Numbered from the stretch's first letter, positions 41,301 through 51,748 are shown. The stretch: DNA of 64,000 nt from Komagataella phaffii GS115 (GCF_000027005.1 NC_012964.1:806001-870000); one strand, 5' to 3'. The notes: generated by a model not told the origin, from the sequence alone. A program made the numbers and translations.

Positions 41301-42588
41301 GAGCAACAGAATTGGGCTCTGTTCTCAATAATGTGTTAGCTGAAGCAGTAGGATCTCGAGATAATTTTTCATGATTCTTCACCAATTGAGACAAGACTTG
41401 ATCGATAGCGAGATCCCAAGAGTCCCACATTGTATGATCAGTGATATCCGGTAATGGAGGATCTGAGATGGGATTACAACCATTTGCTGTCATAATTTTC
41501 TTTGCAAGGAGAAAATTTCTAAACAATGCAGCAACCATCAAGTCTTGCCGGAAAAGTTTCTTGAACACAGCTCTTGGAAGACTGGACCATGCAATCGTAT
41601 CAGTTATGGCTGTGAAAATCCAATTTAATTCTCCCAGTGGGGTCCTTCTATCCGTGAGTTTACCAGGAATCTGTATCTGTCCATTCTGATCCAACAAAAG
41701 GTCATAATAGCCATGAAATTTCAAAGGGGACTGTAGGAGAAACCATTTTACACTGATCTCGATTGGGCATGTTAAGCAACACGTAAACAAATCTGCTGGA
41801 AGGTCTGGATTCATGGGCAGAATCTCGCTGGACTTACACGCAGCTAGCTGGATACAATCAATGTAGGCAGCAGTGGGTGAAGGAGCACTGATATCATGGT
41901 TTCCGTCATTATCGTCGTCGATTCTTTTCTGAACAAATTTCTTGAAGTTGGTCACTATGTTTCCAGCGGAAGAACAATCGTACACAAAGATGCAAGGAGC
42001 TCCAAGCCATGTCTGCAAATCGTACAATGAAATAGGAATATACTGAGTGTATCCTCTGTTAAACACCCAAATTTCTCCACTCTGCGTAGGTTGTGGGACT
42101 CCGTGGCCATTGTAATGAAATAAGATACGCTCATCTTTGGCAGTCTTTCTTAGAGTGTTGCAAAATCGTTTCACGTCTTCAACACATGGATCTAGAGATT
42201 GCTTGTAGCGAGTTCTCAAAGATAAGGTCTCATACTGTGTTTGCAGCGCTCTCCCAATGGATTCAATAGCCTTCTTATTATCTGTGAACGACAGAGGATC
42301 TACCCAAGCCTCTGTTTTAGCAGAAGGTTGAGTCTTGAGGATATCAGGAGGGTCAACTCCAATGTTCAGACATAACACAATAGCTGCACTAACAGTCTTC
42401 TGTCGGTCTTTCATGATCTTCCAATCGACAATGGGTTGGTATTTTTTGTAATTTTTTTCCTTCTCTTCTTCTGTAGTTGGGTTTCCCGCCGTCTCATGCC
42501 TCTTGTCGTCATAATAGATGTAGAAAGTATTGGCCAACATGTCCATGTACTGCTGAGATGTGTACTCATCTTGAAATCCATGCCGCAT
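38395..42588 (-). CDS. KOG1: KOG1, raptor subunit of TORC1
   Basis: This 1397-residue protein has the raptor layout. A conserved N-terminal caspase-like domain (about 50-250) includes 'RILFHYNGHGVPQPTQSGEIWVFN' and 'CIFVYDCSSAGNIV'. HEAT-type helical repeats follow through the middle (about 460-860), then a low-complexity linker, and WD40 repeats occupy the last 350 residues, with 'GSSDGVVRIYKN', 'GDVKIIRIWD' and 'GGFGDGTIRVYDRR'. Kog1 presents substrates to the Tor kinase in TORC1 at the vacuole and so couples nutrients to growth and autophagy. The protein is slightly shorter than S. cerevisiae Kog1 (1557). ATG 42588 gives MRHGFQDEY, a plausible start. Confidence 0.97.
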   Translation of the reverse strand: MRHGFQDEYTSQQYMDMLANTFYIYYDDKRHETAGNPTTEEEKEKNYKKYQPIVDWKIMKDRQKTVSAAIVLCLNIGVDPPDILKTQPSAKTEAWVDPLSFTDNKKAIESIGRALQTQYETLSLRTRYKQSLDPCVEDVKRFCNTLRKTAKDERILFHYNGHGVPQPTQSGEIWVFNRGYTQYIPISLYDLQTWLGAPCIFVYDCSSAGNIVTNFKKFVQKRIDDDNDGNHDISAPSPTAAYIDCIQLAACKSSEILPMNPDLPADLFTCCLTCPIEISVKWFLLQSPLKFHGYYDLLLDQNGQIQIPGKLTDRRTPLGELNWIFTAITDTIAWSSLPRAVFKKLFRQDLMVAALFRNFLLAKKIMTANGCNPISDPPLPDITDHTMWDSWDLAIDQVLSQLVKNHEKLSRDPTASANTLLRTEPNSVAPTPVSTTTSLSDSQDGNQTPQKPPAPAPSQSQGQIINNYQHSTFFEHHLTAFEIWLKYGSSSKDPPDQLPIVLQVLLSQVHRLRALILLSRFLDLGPWAVYLALSIGIFPYILKLLQSPAQELKPVLTFIWARIMSIDHKNTQQELCKDKGYNYFIQILVAPKPTTAASGNHFLVNDVNYEEHKAMSAFILSLFVKEYKPGQRLCFSSDLVGTCLYYLEKSGHPLLRQWCALFTGQLWANYPDGRWISYKDGHVERLTKLLNDPIPEVRASIVISLTNFLTTLSDDEEPSTMMMGKEESNQQEVKVALSMLFLLADGSPIVRREVVVFFSKFVMKYIHFFIVSACGQLEEEITLIDDPSMIDEVRRRSINYGTIYSSVFKTLLIMSSDPDDGVKDYAQSLVDFIMIKLNQSPLGEIVCDMEQYLLQRSSTNDTTQLKSDQASLHGLGMVSNGNQLKIHKTRDPSHSKTGSRSQSLKITSNKNSTTITPLFEGNQQNGHNQRSVSNVSTSSLTDRMSNLALNWLRNFSGASNRNIQDHDSQLAPVDLSHLYLGYGIEPIPPTPRFVPLKQLSPISEPTMPLHSKFFEYSMEYFQEPQIGVNDVDEPGSFEYTRRLWRRNRNESIINETQPQKDLAISGDWNNNIATFNNTTQPKLLKFTQFDSYLVSADEKDNITCFNWETNEQLSRFSNNNPFGTKITDMKFINEDDNAMLLTGSSDGVVRIYKNFQSMEDIRLATAWRALTDLLLTSRTTGLVSEWQQSTGSLLVSGDVKIIRIWDAPRELCVVDIPARSTSSITSLTSDQVAGNIFVGGFGDGTIRVYDRRLDSRDSMVKIWQNRESRGMIKNVHMQRGGHRELMSASNNMVNLWDIRLDKPIESFPHRSITASLIHEHAPVILTASKIVNVATTTGEHVSTIRDPSPYLSNKTAGYVSSMMLHPHRMMVATSHTQDSHIQLYKCTDKLVQEHDGY

Positions 42589-42852
42589 TGTTCCAATTTT
42601 TCTAAATATAGGCCAATGAAATAACCGGCTACTGTCAGAATGAAGCTATTACTGGTGAAAATACCCTGTAAAGTGCTAGTTGACAGAGTAGCTGGGCCAG
42701 ATTGTTCAACGAGTGAGTGAGGTTTATCAGGAAATATCAGAAGAATCGGTGACCGAATGAGGATATTATTTCCCAATTTGTGTAAGGTACGCTTTTTTTT
42801 TTACCAAGACCAAGTAATTTACTTCAGTATACATATGAATACTATAATGTCT

Positions 42853-45091
42853 TTAAAGAGAGCTAGGGAACCTCTTATGAAAGTCTATTTGTAAATCTGT
42901 CAGTTCTTTATCCGTAATCTCATCAAACTCATCCCAAACATCGCTATTGTTCTGGACTTTTTTTGATTTAGATAGATTTAAAGAGGTCGTTAGATGTTCT
43001 GGCTTCTTGGGTTTTGGAGGTGGTTTCTTGTGGTGGTGCTGGCCATTATCAGCCTCAGATTTCTTGCTGGAAGAATATGGGACTGCAGTTTTCACTGGAT
43101 CCACAACAGAATACTTTTGAGGAACTATTCTTGGAGGTGTCTTCGCTTTCTCTAACGATTTGGAGACATTCCGTATGATGTTATCAGCCCTACTGGCATT
43201 GTTGTTTTTCCTTTCTGCTTCCGTATACTTCCCATACCCTTCAGCTGTATGAGGTGCTGGGTCCTCTGGTTTATTGAGGAGCATTTTAATACGCCTTTGA
43301 ATAGATGAGGATCTCTTTACCTTGGATTTGGATGATTCTTCTGTTTGGAGATCTAATGACTCCGAGCTGGTACTCCTGCTAGCATAATGGTTCTCATGTG
43401 TTGGAGTTCTAGATCTGGAAGGTGCCACTGATGACCACTTGTCTTGTCTCTCTCTATCTCTCCCGCCCGTCAATAAATTCTTCAATCCTCCTATGCTACT
43501 CTTTTTGCTGTGACCCAAGCCCTCGCCTGTTAATTGTGCTCTGCGTGATTTCAAATTTTCACTCTTGGAGAGCCCCCTCAAGAAATCCACGTTACTGTCA
43601 ATGTGATTCTTATTTCCCGGAGATAGTTCTATTGTTTGCTCTTTTGCTACACTGTCGATAATCTTGTTCGCAGCTTCCAATGAAGGTCGTTTCTCTTGAT
43701 CTAGAATCTTTGGACTTGAAAAATCATCAGATGCATATAAGCTGACGGGTCTTAAAGTCCTACGAGGTGGAAGAGATGGAACCGACTCAGATGACGATGA
43801 TGATGATGACGATGATGATGGTCCCGAAAACTTAGATGCTTGGGAACCGATACTTTTGTGTTTATTGTGATGATGTTGATGGGACTTCAAACTAGCCTCC
43901 GAATTGCTGATAAAACGGCTCTTATCCAACTTGGCAAATGGATCCTTATCTCTTTTCTCAGAAGAAGTCCTCGAAGATGTTGTAGATATTGGAGCATTTT
44001 GGACGTTCGTAGTTAAGTTGAGAACTTTGGAAACGTTAACATCAGGTTGAGAAATGCGTTTCCTCTGTTTGTAAAAGTTCTCTATAGGAACAGGAACATT
44101 TCTCATCTTGCATATTTCTTCTAAGAGATGGTAAATATGTGGTCTCTTTTGAGGATCAGAAACTAATAGCTTGCTGATGACATTCTTTAATCTGGGAGAA
44201 AATGGAGGTCTGTCTGGAAACTGAAACGACCCATTTACAATAGCCATCTCTTCAGCCTTATAATTTGGAGTGTGATCAGGATTGAACCTTTCAAAAGGCG
44301 TACAGTAGTAGCAAAGTTTGTACAAAAAAATTCCAAGAGCCCACATATCGGCCTTTTCGTTTATAGGATGGCCTCTGTAAAGGTCGAGCATCTCTGGGGA
44401 TCTATACTGTGGGGTCGTATGCCTCAAAATATCATCTTGTAATATTTTGAACTCTTCGATATTTTTTGGAGGGCGTAGAGGAGATGATGCTGAACCAAAG
44501 TCACAGAGCTTATACGTCCAGTCGCTGGAAATCAGTACATTTTCAATCTTGATGTCTCGATGCACTAAAGGGGGCTGTAAAGAATGCATTATAGCAATTC
44601 CCTCGGAAACGTCCGACATTATCTTCAATACTTCATCCTCTTTCAGCTTGTTGTGTAACCGCGTATTCATGAAGTCAATTAGCGTACCATTAGCACAGTA
44701 TTCCATCAACACAAACACCTCATATCCAACTCCATTATCCATTCTAGATGCATGTGAATCAATGTAAGATACAATAAACTTGTGTCCCTTCAGTCTTCTC
44801 ATTGCGTCAACCTCAGCCCTCAATATGTTCAACTGGGCTTTATCTGGTACAGAGACTCTCTTTAAACATGCAATCGAGCTACCCTCAAACGGAGGGCTGC
44901 ATTCTACTGTATACACATGTGAAAATCCTCCTATAACAAATGTTAGTAAAGACAGACTTTTAATGGAAATTGCTGATGAACTTACCTGCTGAAATATACT
45001 TGATGACAGTGACACTATGGGTTCCTACTGTCAGTGGAGTCCCCGGCGGCAGCTTGGCATTGGGTGGGGTAATAGAGGGATTGGAGGCCAT
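42853..45091 (-). CDS. Ark1/Prk1/Akl1-family actin-regulating kinase (2 exons)
   Basis: Exons 44986-45091 and 42853-44930 join to give a 727-residue Numb-associated-type Ser/Thr kinase. Exon 1 encodes MASNPSITPP through KYISAGG, so the glycine loop (GGFSHVY) is rebuilt only by splicing; an unspliced reading starts at a TTG inside the intron. The 55-nt intron has donor GTAAGT, branch TACTAAC and acceptor TAG. The kinase domain shows HRDIKIENVL and CDFGSAS with a family-typical activation segment (HTTPQYRSPEMLDL). The long C-terminus is Ser/Lys-rich, with a poly-Ser run and a proline-rich KPPPKPKKP site resembling Abp1 SH3 ligands. Such kinases phosphorylate Pan1 and Sla1 to switch off endocytic actin patches. 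Which paralog is unclear. Confidence 0.92.
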
Positions 45092-45342
45092 AATACTATC
45101 GTATTCAAAACTGCGTCGGTGCAAGCAAGTCGTTGCTCTTCTATAAGCTAAGGAACTGCCTGGTATGTTAAGGGTTCGTTGACAAAGCCAAGATCTAGTG
45201 TCGTGCGCCCCGAAACCAGCGAAGATCCCTTTGATTATGTCAGCATGGTATTGTTCATATTATCCGTCTCGACAGAAGGAGGAAAAGATATCTAGCGAGG
45301 ATCCGTCCAATTGGTTAGTTAGGTGACAAAGATTCAACTGAA

Positions 45343-46165
45343 ATGAAGAGTTTTAGAGCAGCGGTAAGTTTGGCAAAAGATTTTTTAAATGAGAGGCTGT
45401 GTTTACTAACAACTTGTTTAGCTGGGTGTGTCTGGTTTATCGTTGGGGGCCTTCTTTTGGGGGACTAATAGTAGCGTCATTTTGAACGAGTCGAAACGTC
45501 AATTCTATCAGGACGATGCTTCCGTGGTTCCCATTCCTGGAACCATTGTTCCGGCAGCTGGTACTGAGATTGAAGCTTTAGGTAAGAATAAGATTGTCAA
45601 TGGGATATCTATTCGATCCCCTAGCCCGTTGGAAGCCACTTTCTCCTCGGTCAGAAAAACCATAAACGATGTGTATAAACAAGCTGAGGACAAATTTTAC
45701 AATGTCTCCACTAAATACTATGAAACTGAGTCCAAAGTAGCCTCGCAAGTGGCCCAATTACATGAAAAAAGAGAAGATCTTTTACCAAATGGAATTTATG
45801 TTATCGTTGGCACCTTGGCAGGATCCATTTTTGCCAGAAGGAGGAACATTCTACTCAGAGCTATTACTCCGGTGGCATTTGGTTTGGTCACATTCAAAAT
45901 ATTCCTTCCGGAAACTTTTGGGAACACCGTCGGATTTGCTTGGAAACTGGAGCAGGAAAAAATCCCAAAAGTCGCCGAAACGCAACGAAATGTCGTTTCC
46001 AAGGCAGAAGAGCTCTACAAAGACGTGGAGTCTACAACCGAATCGTCGCGTGCTGCCGCCCAATCATTGCTCCACAAGAGCAGAGACTATGTTTCACAGG
46101 TGACCGGTCTGAATCTAGATCAAAAGGTCATCAATGGCGATGCTACGACTACGAAAAACAGGTAG
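45343..46165 (+). CDS. MICOS apolipoprotein-O-like subunit (MIC26/MIC27 family, 2 exons)
   Basis: Exon 1 (45343-45363) encodes only MKSFRAA. Exon 2 (45422-46165) continues LGVSGLSLGAFFWG, for 254 residues in all. The 58-nt intron has donor GTAAGT, branch TACTAAC (45404-45410) and acceptor TAG. Hydrophobic segments lie at the N-terminus and around 'GIYVIVGTLAGSIFA' and 'ITPVAFGLVTFKIFL', separated by Arg-rich turns, with a helical region before them and one after. This is the apolipoprotein-O-like pattern of Mic26/Mic27, which tune cardiolipin-dependent crista junctions with Mic10 in the inner membrane. Length fits (S. cerevisiae Mic27 has 234). Choosing between Mic26 and Mic27 needs alignment. 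Confidence 0.83.
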
Positions 46166-46358
46166 GAAGAAATGTATGACATGTTTAAAGTTGTATTGAA
46201 TTCTAAGAAGTGAGGCGGGGGAAGCCGCAATATGAAATTTTTAATCTTTGCAAACAACACTAAACTATGTTGTAACCTCTATTGTGTTAGCCCAATGAAT
46301 ATAGATGGACAGCATTCATTTTGTGGTCTTTTACCATTTTCTATAGTTCGTTATCAAT

Positions 46359-47565
46359 ATGCAAAATGAATCGTAAGTGGGTTTCTATGTAGAAGGAAAA
46401 ATAGTTTTCTTACTGACCCGAGAGAAATAGACCAGGTTTCCATGAGGACAAAGTTAGATCAATGTCTATTCCTGGGACTGTATCAGGCTCAAGATCAAGT
46501 CCGGCAACTGGAACTGGAACGGGAATGAACCAGCTCTTATCCTTGGCGTCTTCTTCGCAAGTGAACTCCCTTCAAGATCTTTGTAGTGCTTCCAACGGTT
46601 CTGCTTACACAGTCATTAACAACCCGGTATCCTTGAACAATCCGTCTCTTGGTAGGTTGTTGGAGTATTTGGGTGGGAATGCTCCTTCCTCATCAAACTC
46701 AGTTAAAGCGAAGCTAAGCAAAGTACTCAAAACAAAGAAAAAGGAAATTCAGAGCGAAGCGGAGCTTATTAAGGAGCTGAATAGCTGGATAAATGTTCTT
46801 CCAAATAAAGAAAGTGCAAAGCTGATCTTTGAGTATGCCAGATCGTTGGAAGTTATGGTAAAGCTCCAAGAAGAAATGCTTCAAAAGTATGAAAACATTT
46901 CCCTTCAACTCGGCTATGTCGACAAAAGAGAGAGGAAGGCCAACGCCCTGAAAGCACAGAGAAAGAAAGAACTCCGTTCCTTGAGACAGAAGGAAAGTCG
47001 AACCACCGAAAACCAAACAATTATCTTTTATAGAGAATCGATTGAGTGTTTGAATACTTCCATTGAAGTGGTTCAAGAGCAGTATGTTCGAACAATCAAC
47101 AATGCTCTGAAAGGTAGTTTCATCGACTTTCATATATTCTTGCGGAACATGTCAACTGAAATCAAAAATAGTTCCATTGGCTTTTTCAAGTTCCTCAACG
47201 ATGGTTCTTCCAGGAACTACCAGAGATATATCACAGCTAATGATATGAAACCAGCATTACGCATGGCATCCACCTCTTCGTCTATCGTTCAAGGTGAGAA
47301 AACAGTGTCACCTAATCCTTCTCCTTTGCACCATAATTTGGAAATCAAAAGAAACTCCAACAACAACCCAACATTACTAACTCTTCAGAATAACTCTGTA
47401 GAGAATATTCTCAAAGACCCATTAGTTGAGAGGCCTCAAGCAAGAGCAGTATCCAGCATATACCATAATCTTGTACCGGATCTTAGAAAGCTGAGCCATA
47501 ATAGAGAAAAACGAAAAGTCCCTGAGTCCAAAGATTCAGTTTCAAATGACAACCATTGGCTATAA
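46359..47565 (+). CDS. Helical protein, function not recognised (probable 2 exons)
   Basis: An uninterrupted ATG frame runs from 46462 to 47565 (367 residues). I favour a spliced start: exon 1 at 46359-46372 (ATG CAA AAT GAA TC), intron 46373-46430 with donor GTAAGT, branch-like TACTGAC and acceptor TAG, then exon 2 from 46431. This gives 382 residues and joins in frame. The protein has a Ser/Gly/Asn-rich N-terminus and a helical, charged centre (about 95-250) with coiled-coil potential and a Lys/Arg-rich patch. A Ser/Asn-rich C-terminus follows. The centre vaguely recalls a BAR-type membrane-binding bundle, but I cannot name a family. There are no membrane segments and no catalytic motif. 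Confidence 0.7.
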
Positions 47566-47635
47566 TGGATGGTTAAATTTTCTGTGTATGTATTTGTTTT
47601 TGATGAGTGTGAAATTATCACTCTATGAACAGGCT

Positions 47636-48826
47636 CTATAATTTTTGATTAAGAAACAACGTTTTTGACATTTCGTAAGTGGAGATCATAATGGCACATG
47701 AGGGTGCCACCTTCAAGCATCTGGGGAAAAGTCCGACGTATAGGGCTCTCACTCCTTCGGCTTTTACTATGGAGTAGAGAAACTGAAACATTGATTTCTC
47801 TGGCTTTCTAACATTGAGAGACGAAACACTTTCCTCTGAAATCTGTAGTCTAGTTTTCCCTACATCGAAAGGATTAGTGATTACAGCAGCTATTACTCCA
47901 GATATGGAACCACTTAGGAAAGATCTTGCAAAAACTCCGAGATCCAATCCTTTGTGCTGTCTCAAAGCATCATCGTCGTTTAGACTTGGCAAATTCCAAA
48001 AATTTGCTCTTTTGGAGAAAAATTCATACGATGCCCAATAGATTCCACTAAACGGAACATCTCTCCACAGCGTTAACTGGAGTCCAGTGAAGAGGCTTCG
48101 CAGTCCTCTAGAACTCATTTCCTCACCGGATCTTTTTAGAACTTTCCAAAACAATTTTCGATTAGCATTAATATGTGTGGGGTTATTTTTCAGTGATGAA
48201 GGGATTGATTGCAATCTAGTTTTGAGTAATTCCAATGGAGCAACACAAGTGGCTGCTAACACTCTGGCTACAGAACCACAAATCAGGGGATTCAATGTTG
48301 GGCTTGAAGTTCGAAACGGAGATCGATCTCTCAAGTACTCATAACCACTGAAGTAGACAATATTAGCAGGGACTCCCATCAAAAGGGTAAAACTAAGCCC
48401 ACGGTAAAGAGAAGCAAAGCCTTCGTTCCGAATTATCTTGGACAACCCCTCTGATGTACTTTCAAACTTGACATCTTGAGAGCAAGAGTGAGAGACGCAG
48501 AATTCGTTGATTGCAACGCTCCTCGCTTCCTCCTTCACTGTATCTAACCAGAACACTTTTCTACAACACTCGCCCGCATTCGTAACGGCGGGTGGCGTTA
48601 TAAGATATTGCTGCTGCTGCCTTATTCTGACCACATCAAATGGAGTAACAACCAGAGAAGTAAGTACCGACCCGACACAGGCGCTCAGCATCCTTTGATT
48701 CAAACTGATGTCATTGCTGGCGACCACGGAGTTAGTTACTAGGCCTTCCTTTCCTGCTTTGAACCTTGTATTAAGGTCCACTTCGTATTCCTCCACGGTA
48801 CCGGCAATCTCAGAAGCCATAGACAT
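47636..48826 (-). CDS. MTM1: MTM1, mitochondrial carrier (SLC25A39/40 family)
   Basis: This 396-residue mitochondrial carrier has three repeats, each with the PxD/E-x-x-K/R signature: TPFDVVRIR, APLELLKTR and NPFDVGKTR. The long insert after the first helix, with Cys-containing segments (GECCRKVFW, CVSHSCSQ), is typical of the Mtm1/SLC25A39 branch. In animals this carrier moves glutathione into mitochondria; yeast Mtm1 affects manganese loading of Sod2 and iron-sulfur balance. Substrate transport in this species is inferred from the family. It lies in the inner membrane with six transmembrane helices. ATG 48826 is the first in frame; MSMASEIAGTV has no cleavable presequence, as is usual for carriers. 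It is convergent with the gene at 46359-47565. Confidence 0.92.
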   Translation of the reverse strand: MSMASEIAGTVEEYEVDLNTRFKAGKEGLVTNSVVASNDISLNQRMLSACVGSVLTSLVVTPFDVVRIRQQQQYLITPPAVTNAGECCRKVFWLDTVKEEARSVAINEFCVSHSCSQDVKFESTSEGLSKIIRNEGFASLYRGLSFTLLMGVPANIVYFSGYEYLRDRSPFRTSSPTLNPLICGSVARVLAATCVAPLELLKTRLQSIPSSLKNNPTHINANRKLFWKVLKRSGEEMSSRGLRSLFTGLQLTLWRDVPFSGIYWASYEFFSKRANFWNLPSLNDDDALRQHKGLDLGVFARSFLSGSISGVIAAVITNPFDVGKTRLQISEESVSSLNVRKPEKSMFQFLYSIVKAEGVRALYVGLFPRCLKVAPSCAIMISTYEMSKTLFLNQKL

Positions 48827-48991
48827 GATAGGAAGGGTCTGATGGTTAACAGGGATTCAGTTGAAGATCTAGTAAGTTTAAAGGGGAAGATGGTACCAAT
48901 CCCCAGGGGAAAAAAATATGTAGCGCGAAGACGGAAGACAAATGCAGGACGTCGGATGGAAGATAATATGAATAATGTATCTAACTATTTA

Positions 48992-50332
48992 TTAACTTTG
49001 CCTGTACCTTTCAAGAAACTTGTTCTTATTCTTTTCATAATTGGTATATCCGTCGTCAATGGCCTCTTGTGGTGACAATGGTTCTTCATCGTCAAAATGG
49101 CCCATAAATTGTGATTGTCGAGGAGACGGAGTATTATTGAAGGTTTGGTGTTTCTTAGGAGGAGTGTCAAAAGGGGAAGGTTCTCCAAAAGCTATGCTGT
49201 TTTTCTGCTGTTGAGCTGAACTCTTATTGGTTGTATTTGTGACAACAGATGTGTCATCCGCTTGGTTGAGGGTGCTATGACTAGAGAAGGCTGTGATATT
49301 CTCGGACAAATCATGCTCAGGTTCTATCACAGACACTACCGAGTCCCGCTGATATTCACTTAATGCTGTCTTATAACTTACAATATCACTGGATTCAGAT
49401 TGTGTGTAGTTGTTTTTGGAATAAAATGCTTTCGTCTTCAACTCCGTCTTATTGGGCGAAACCGGTCTTTTGAGAGATTCATCGGATTTGTTCCTGGCAG
49501 AGTAATCACTAAGAGGTTTACTCTGTCTATTTGTATGATTAACAGTTGACTTGTCAGGTTCAATATCCAAAGGTTTCCCTATTTCTACTTTGGGCTCCGT
49601 TTCAGTCTGTACCTTGGGTGATTGTGGAAAATTGCCTCTAGTATATCGGTGGTTGTTCTGGTTAATGGCTTCTGGCGTCAAACTGGCAACTCGCTGAGCA
49701 GTCGATGGAAAGCCAGACGAATCATTCCTATGCAAACGTCTGACATAATCCACAGCTACAGACGACACTGAATTGCTGTTGGTGCTACCATTCTCATTTC
49801 CATTGGCAGCTATACCAGTTGACGGGGATACTCCATTTGGTCCGGTTAGTTTCTCGTTGGAATGTGAGTGAAGCCTTCCGTGCTTCAAGAAGCTTAGTCC
49901 AGATTCCGTCTTCTCACTGCTTTTTACACTGACGGACTCTGGGTTGACGTTTGGAGGCAACATTGGTACCACCGTATCGTAGTAATCTAGGTAATTATTT
50001 CCTGATCTGACTCTTGAATGATCTTGCTCTAACCCGGAGAATTCTGAATTTGTACGAGAAGAGGGCAAAAAGTCTGGTCTTCTGTACTGATTCTCATCTA
50101 GCCTCGTTTTCGAATCAACTGGATTGCCTAGTTCCTTGGCTTGGCTATTTTCTGGGGAGTCTGTTGGCGCACCATAAAAAGACACATCGTCATGATCAAC
50201 GTCAATTTCGTCCTTCACTTCCTTCTTGAACTTACGAGAAGCCCGAATAGATAGTGCCACGCATACCACAATAGCCATGAGGCAGGGCACACCAACCGCC
50301 AACCCAACAGCGAGCCCAGTTGTATTCACCAT
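48992..50332 (-). CDS. Single-pass membrane protein, SKG6/TOS2-like
   Basis: This 446-residue protein has a short extracytoplasmic N-terminus, one transmembrane helix (about 7-28, GLAVGLAVGVPCLMAIVVCVAL) and a basic stop-transfer patch (RASRKFKKE). A long hydrophilic Ser/Asn/Pro-rich cytosolic tail follows. The helix with 'AVGLAVGVP' and the adjoining basic residues fit the SKG6 transmembrane domain shared by yeast Skg6 and Tos2 (and Axl2-related proteins), which sit at the plasma membrane at sites of polarised growth and cytokinesis. The tail is poorly conserved in general, so the call rests on the helix and layout. It contains several SP/TP sites that a kinase could use. ATG 50332 is the first in frame. 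Confidence 0.7.
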   Translation of the reverse strand: MVNTTGLAVGLAVGVPCLMAIVVCVALSIRASRKFKKEVKDEIDVDHDDVSFYGAPTDSPENSQAKELGNPVDSKTRLDENQYRRPDFLPSSRTNSEFSGLEQDHSRVRSGNNYLDYYDTVVPMLPPNVNPESVSVKSSEKTESGLSFLKHGRLHSHSNEKLTGPNGVSPSTGIAANGNENGSTNSNSVSSVAVDYVRRLHRNDSSGFPSTAQRVASLTPEAINQNNHRYTRGNFPQSPKVQTETEPKVEIGKPLDIEPDKSTVNHTNRQSKPLSDYSARNKSDESLKRPVSPNKTELKTKAFYSKNNYTQSESSDIVSYKTALSEYQRDSVVSVIEPEHDLSENITAFSSHSTLNQADDTSVVTNTTNKSSAQQQKNSIAFGEPSPFDTPPKKHQTFNNTPSPRQSQFMGHFDDEEPLSPQEAIDDGYTNYEKNKNKFLERYRQS

Positions 50333-50532
50333 TGATCGAAGGTTAGGGTGATAGGATGAAGTGACAACAATTCAAAGCTTAACTACCTTTCGCGCGGATC
50401 AGTTGTTGTGGCTTTGAGGAGAAAACTGGCCAAATATAGGCGGCAATGCGCGCACAAATAGATTCTGGACGGGAGTATATCCAATTGGAGTAGGAAAGAA
50501 TATGACTGGCTGCATCCTGACAGTCATCTTCT

Positions 50533-51486
50533 TCACCACCATGAAACTTGTCCGAGGCAATGCAACTCCCTCAGCCGCTCTGCCTCGGGCAGCCAATTGC
50601 TCATGTTCTGGATTCTCCGACGACTGGCTGGATGGGTAGACAGGAACTCAGGAACTGAACCCATTCCTCTTGCTGCACCACTTTTCTCATGCTCAGCCAT
50701 TCTCTGCCACAACCTTGGAGCTTCTTGGGGATCATAACAAGATTGGGACATCAGCATTAATCCGATGTAGTCTGCTTCTGTTTCCATCTCGCGAGACGCA
50801 GGCATCTGTACAGCAGTTTGTAAGAGAATCCGATTGAGAGAACTGGAGCCTGTAATAGTAAAAAGAACAAGATTCAGTAGAGCGTAAAAGGGCATCTTGG
50901 ATAAGTTCTCGCCAGTATGTCTGGCTAACTGATGAGCGTACTCATGGGCTAAAACTGTAGCCAAACCATCGTCATTGGCACAGATAGGCAAAATCGAGCT
51001 AATAACGAATACTTTACCGCCTGGTAGAACAAAAGCATTGGGCGGTTGAGTAGAATCATGAATGACATGAACCTTCCAGTTCATATTATCAGTGGTACTA
51101 CGGTTAGCCATGGGTTTCAAGGAAGATGTGTCCTCAGAGAGTTGTGAATCGTGAGCCACGGCAGAACCGGCTTTAATAATTTTATTCATGATTTTTTTGA
51201 CCCTGATCACCGTTGGATGATTTTCAGGCAGTATTTTGTCTCTATTTTCAGCAATCAATTGGGAATACGACTGTTCACCAATTATTGTTTCCCATTTGGG
51301 ATTGATCCATAGTAACCTCTTACGCTTTGTGATGGGGGCCTCCTCTATATGAGACACCACAAATATGCCTGTTCCAGCAACGGCTACCCCCAGGTATTTC
51401 AGCTTCCTCTTGTTGTTCCAGATGGGAACTGTTGTGTTCTGGAATCGATGATAAGTGGCGAACCGTCTAATGTTTCTTAGGAACAT
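50533..51486 (-). CDS. OMA1: OMA1, mitochondrial inner-membrane metallopeptidase (M48)
   Basis: This 317-residue zinc metallopeptidase starts with a presequence (MFLRNIRRFATYHRF), followed by a hydrophobic segment (about 31-45). It has the M48 catalytic motif HEYAH at 181-185, preceded by TVLA. The third ligand helix is 'METEADYIGLML', and 'STHPASRRRIQNM' is the conserved C-terminal motif. Oma1 cleaves inner-membrane proteins under stress and works alongside the i- and m-AAA proteases. The frame runs up to a TTG at 51513, but the first ATG is at 51486. The protein ends shortly after the conserved region with QVSWW, a little shorter than S. cerevisiae Oma1 (345). Confidence 0.94.
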   Translation of the reverse strand: MFLRNIRRFATYHRFQNTTVPIWNNKRKLKYLGVAVAGTGIFVVSHIEEAPITKRKRLLWINPKWETIIGEQSYSQLIAENRDKILPENHPTVIRVKKIMNKIIKAGSAVAHDSQLSEDTSSLKPMANRSTTDNMNWKVHVIHDSTQPPNAFVLPGGKVFVISSILPICANDDGLATVLAHEYAHQLARHTGENLSKMPFYALLNLVLFTITGSSSLNRILLQTAVQMPASREMETEADYIGLMLMSQSCYDPQEAPRLWQRMAEHEKSGAARGMGSVPEFLSTHPASRRRIQNMSNWLPEAERLRELHCLGQVSWW

Positions 51487-51748
51487 TTGCGAGATGAGGC
51501 GACTACTAAGCAATTGTCAAGTTGATTCTGTAATAAATTAACGTCAGCAATAACTTCAGTTCAGATGTAGTAAAATAAAGTCGTCCAATTGTCGATCTGA
51601 GAACACTACTAGTCCTTCTCTTCTCAATGATGCCGTATGGCTGGTAAATAGTACTCCTGATCGATCTGGGATAAACTAAGTTCGCGAAGTATTTTTAATC
51701 ACCCTCCTCTCCAGATAGAGTTCAACTTGAACGACATCACTACGGTTC

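Noticed and set aside
43788..43826. GAT/GAC trinucleotide run as a repeat element
   Set aside because: On the coding strand it is the poly-Ser run of the Ark/Prk-type kinase tail.
50399..50596. 65-codon minus-strand frame overlapping the end of OMA1
   Set aside because: Different frame from OMA1 with proline-rich, non-family sequence. OMA1 already contains its conserved C-terminal motif, so I do not call a frameshifted tail.
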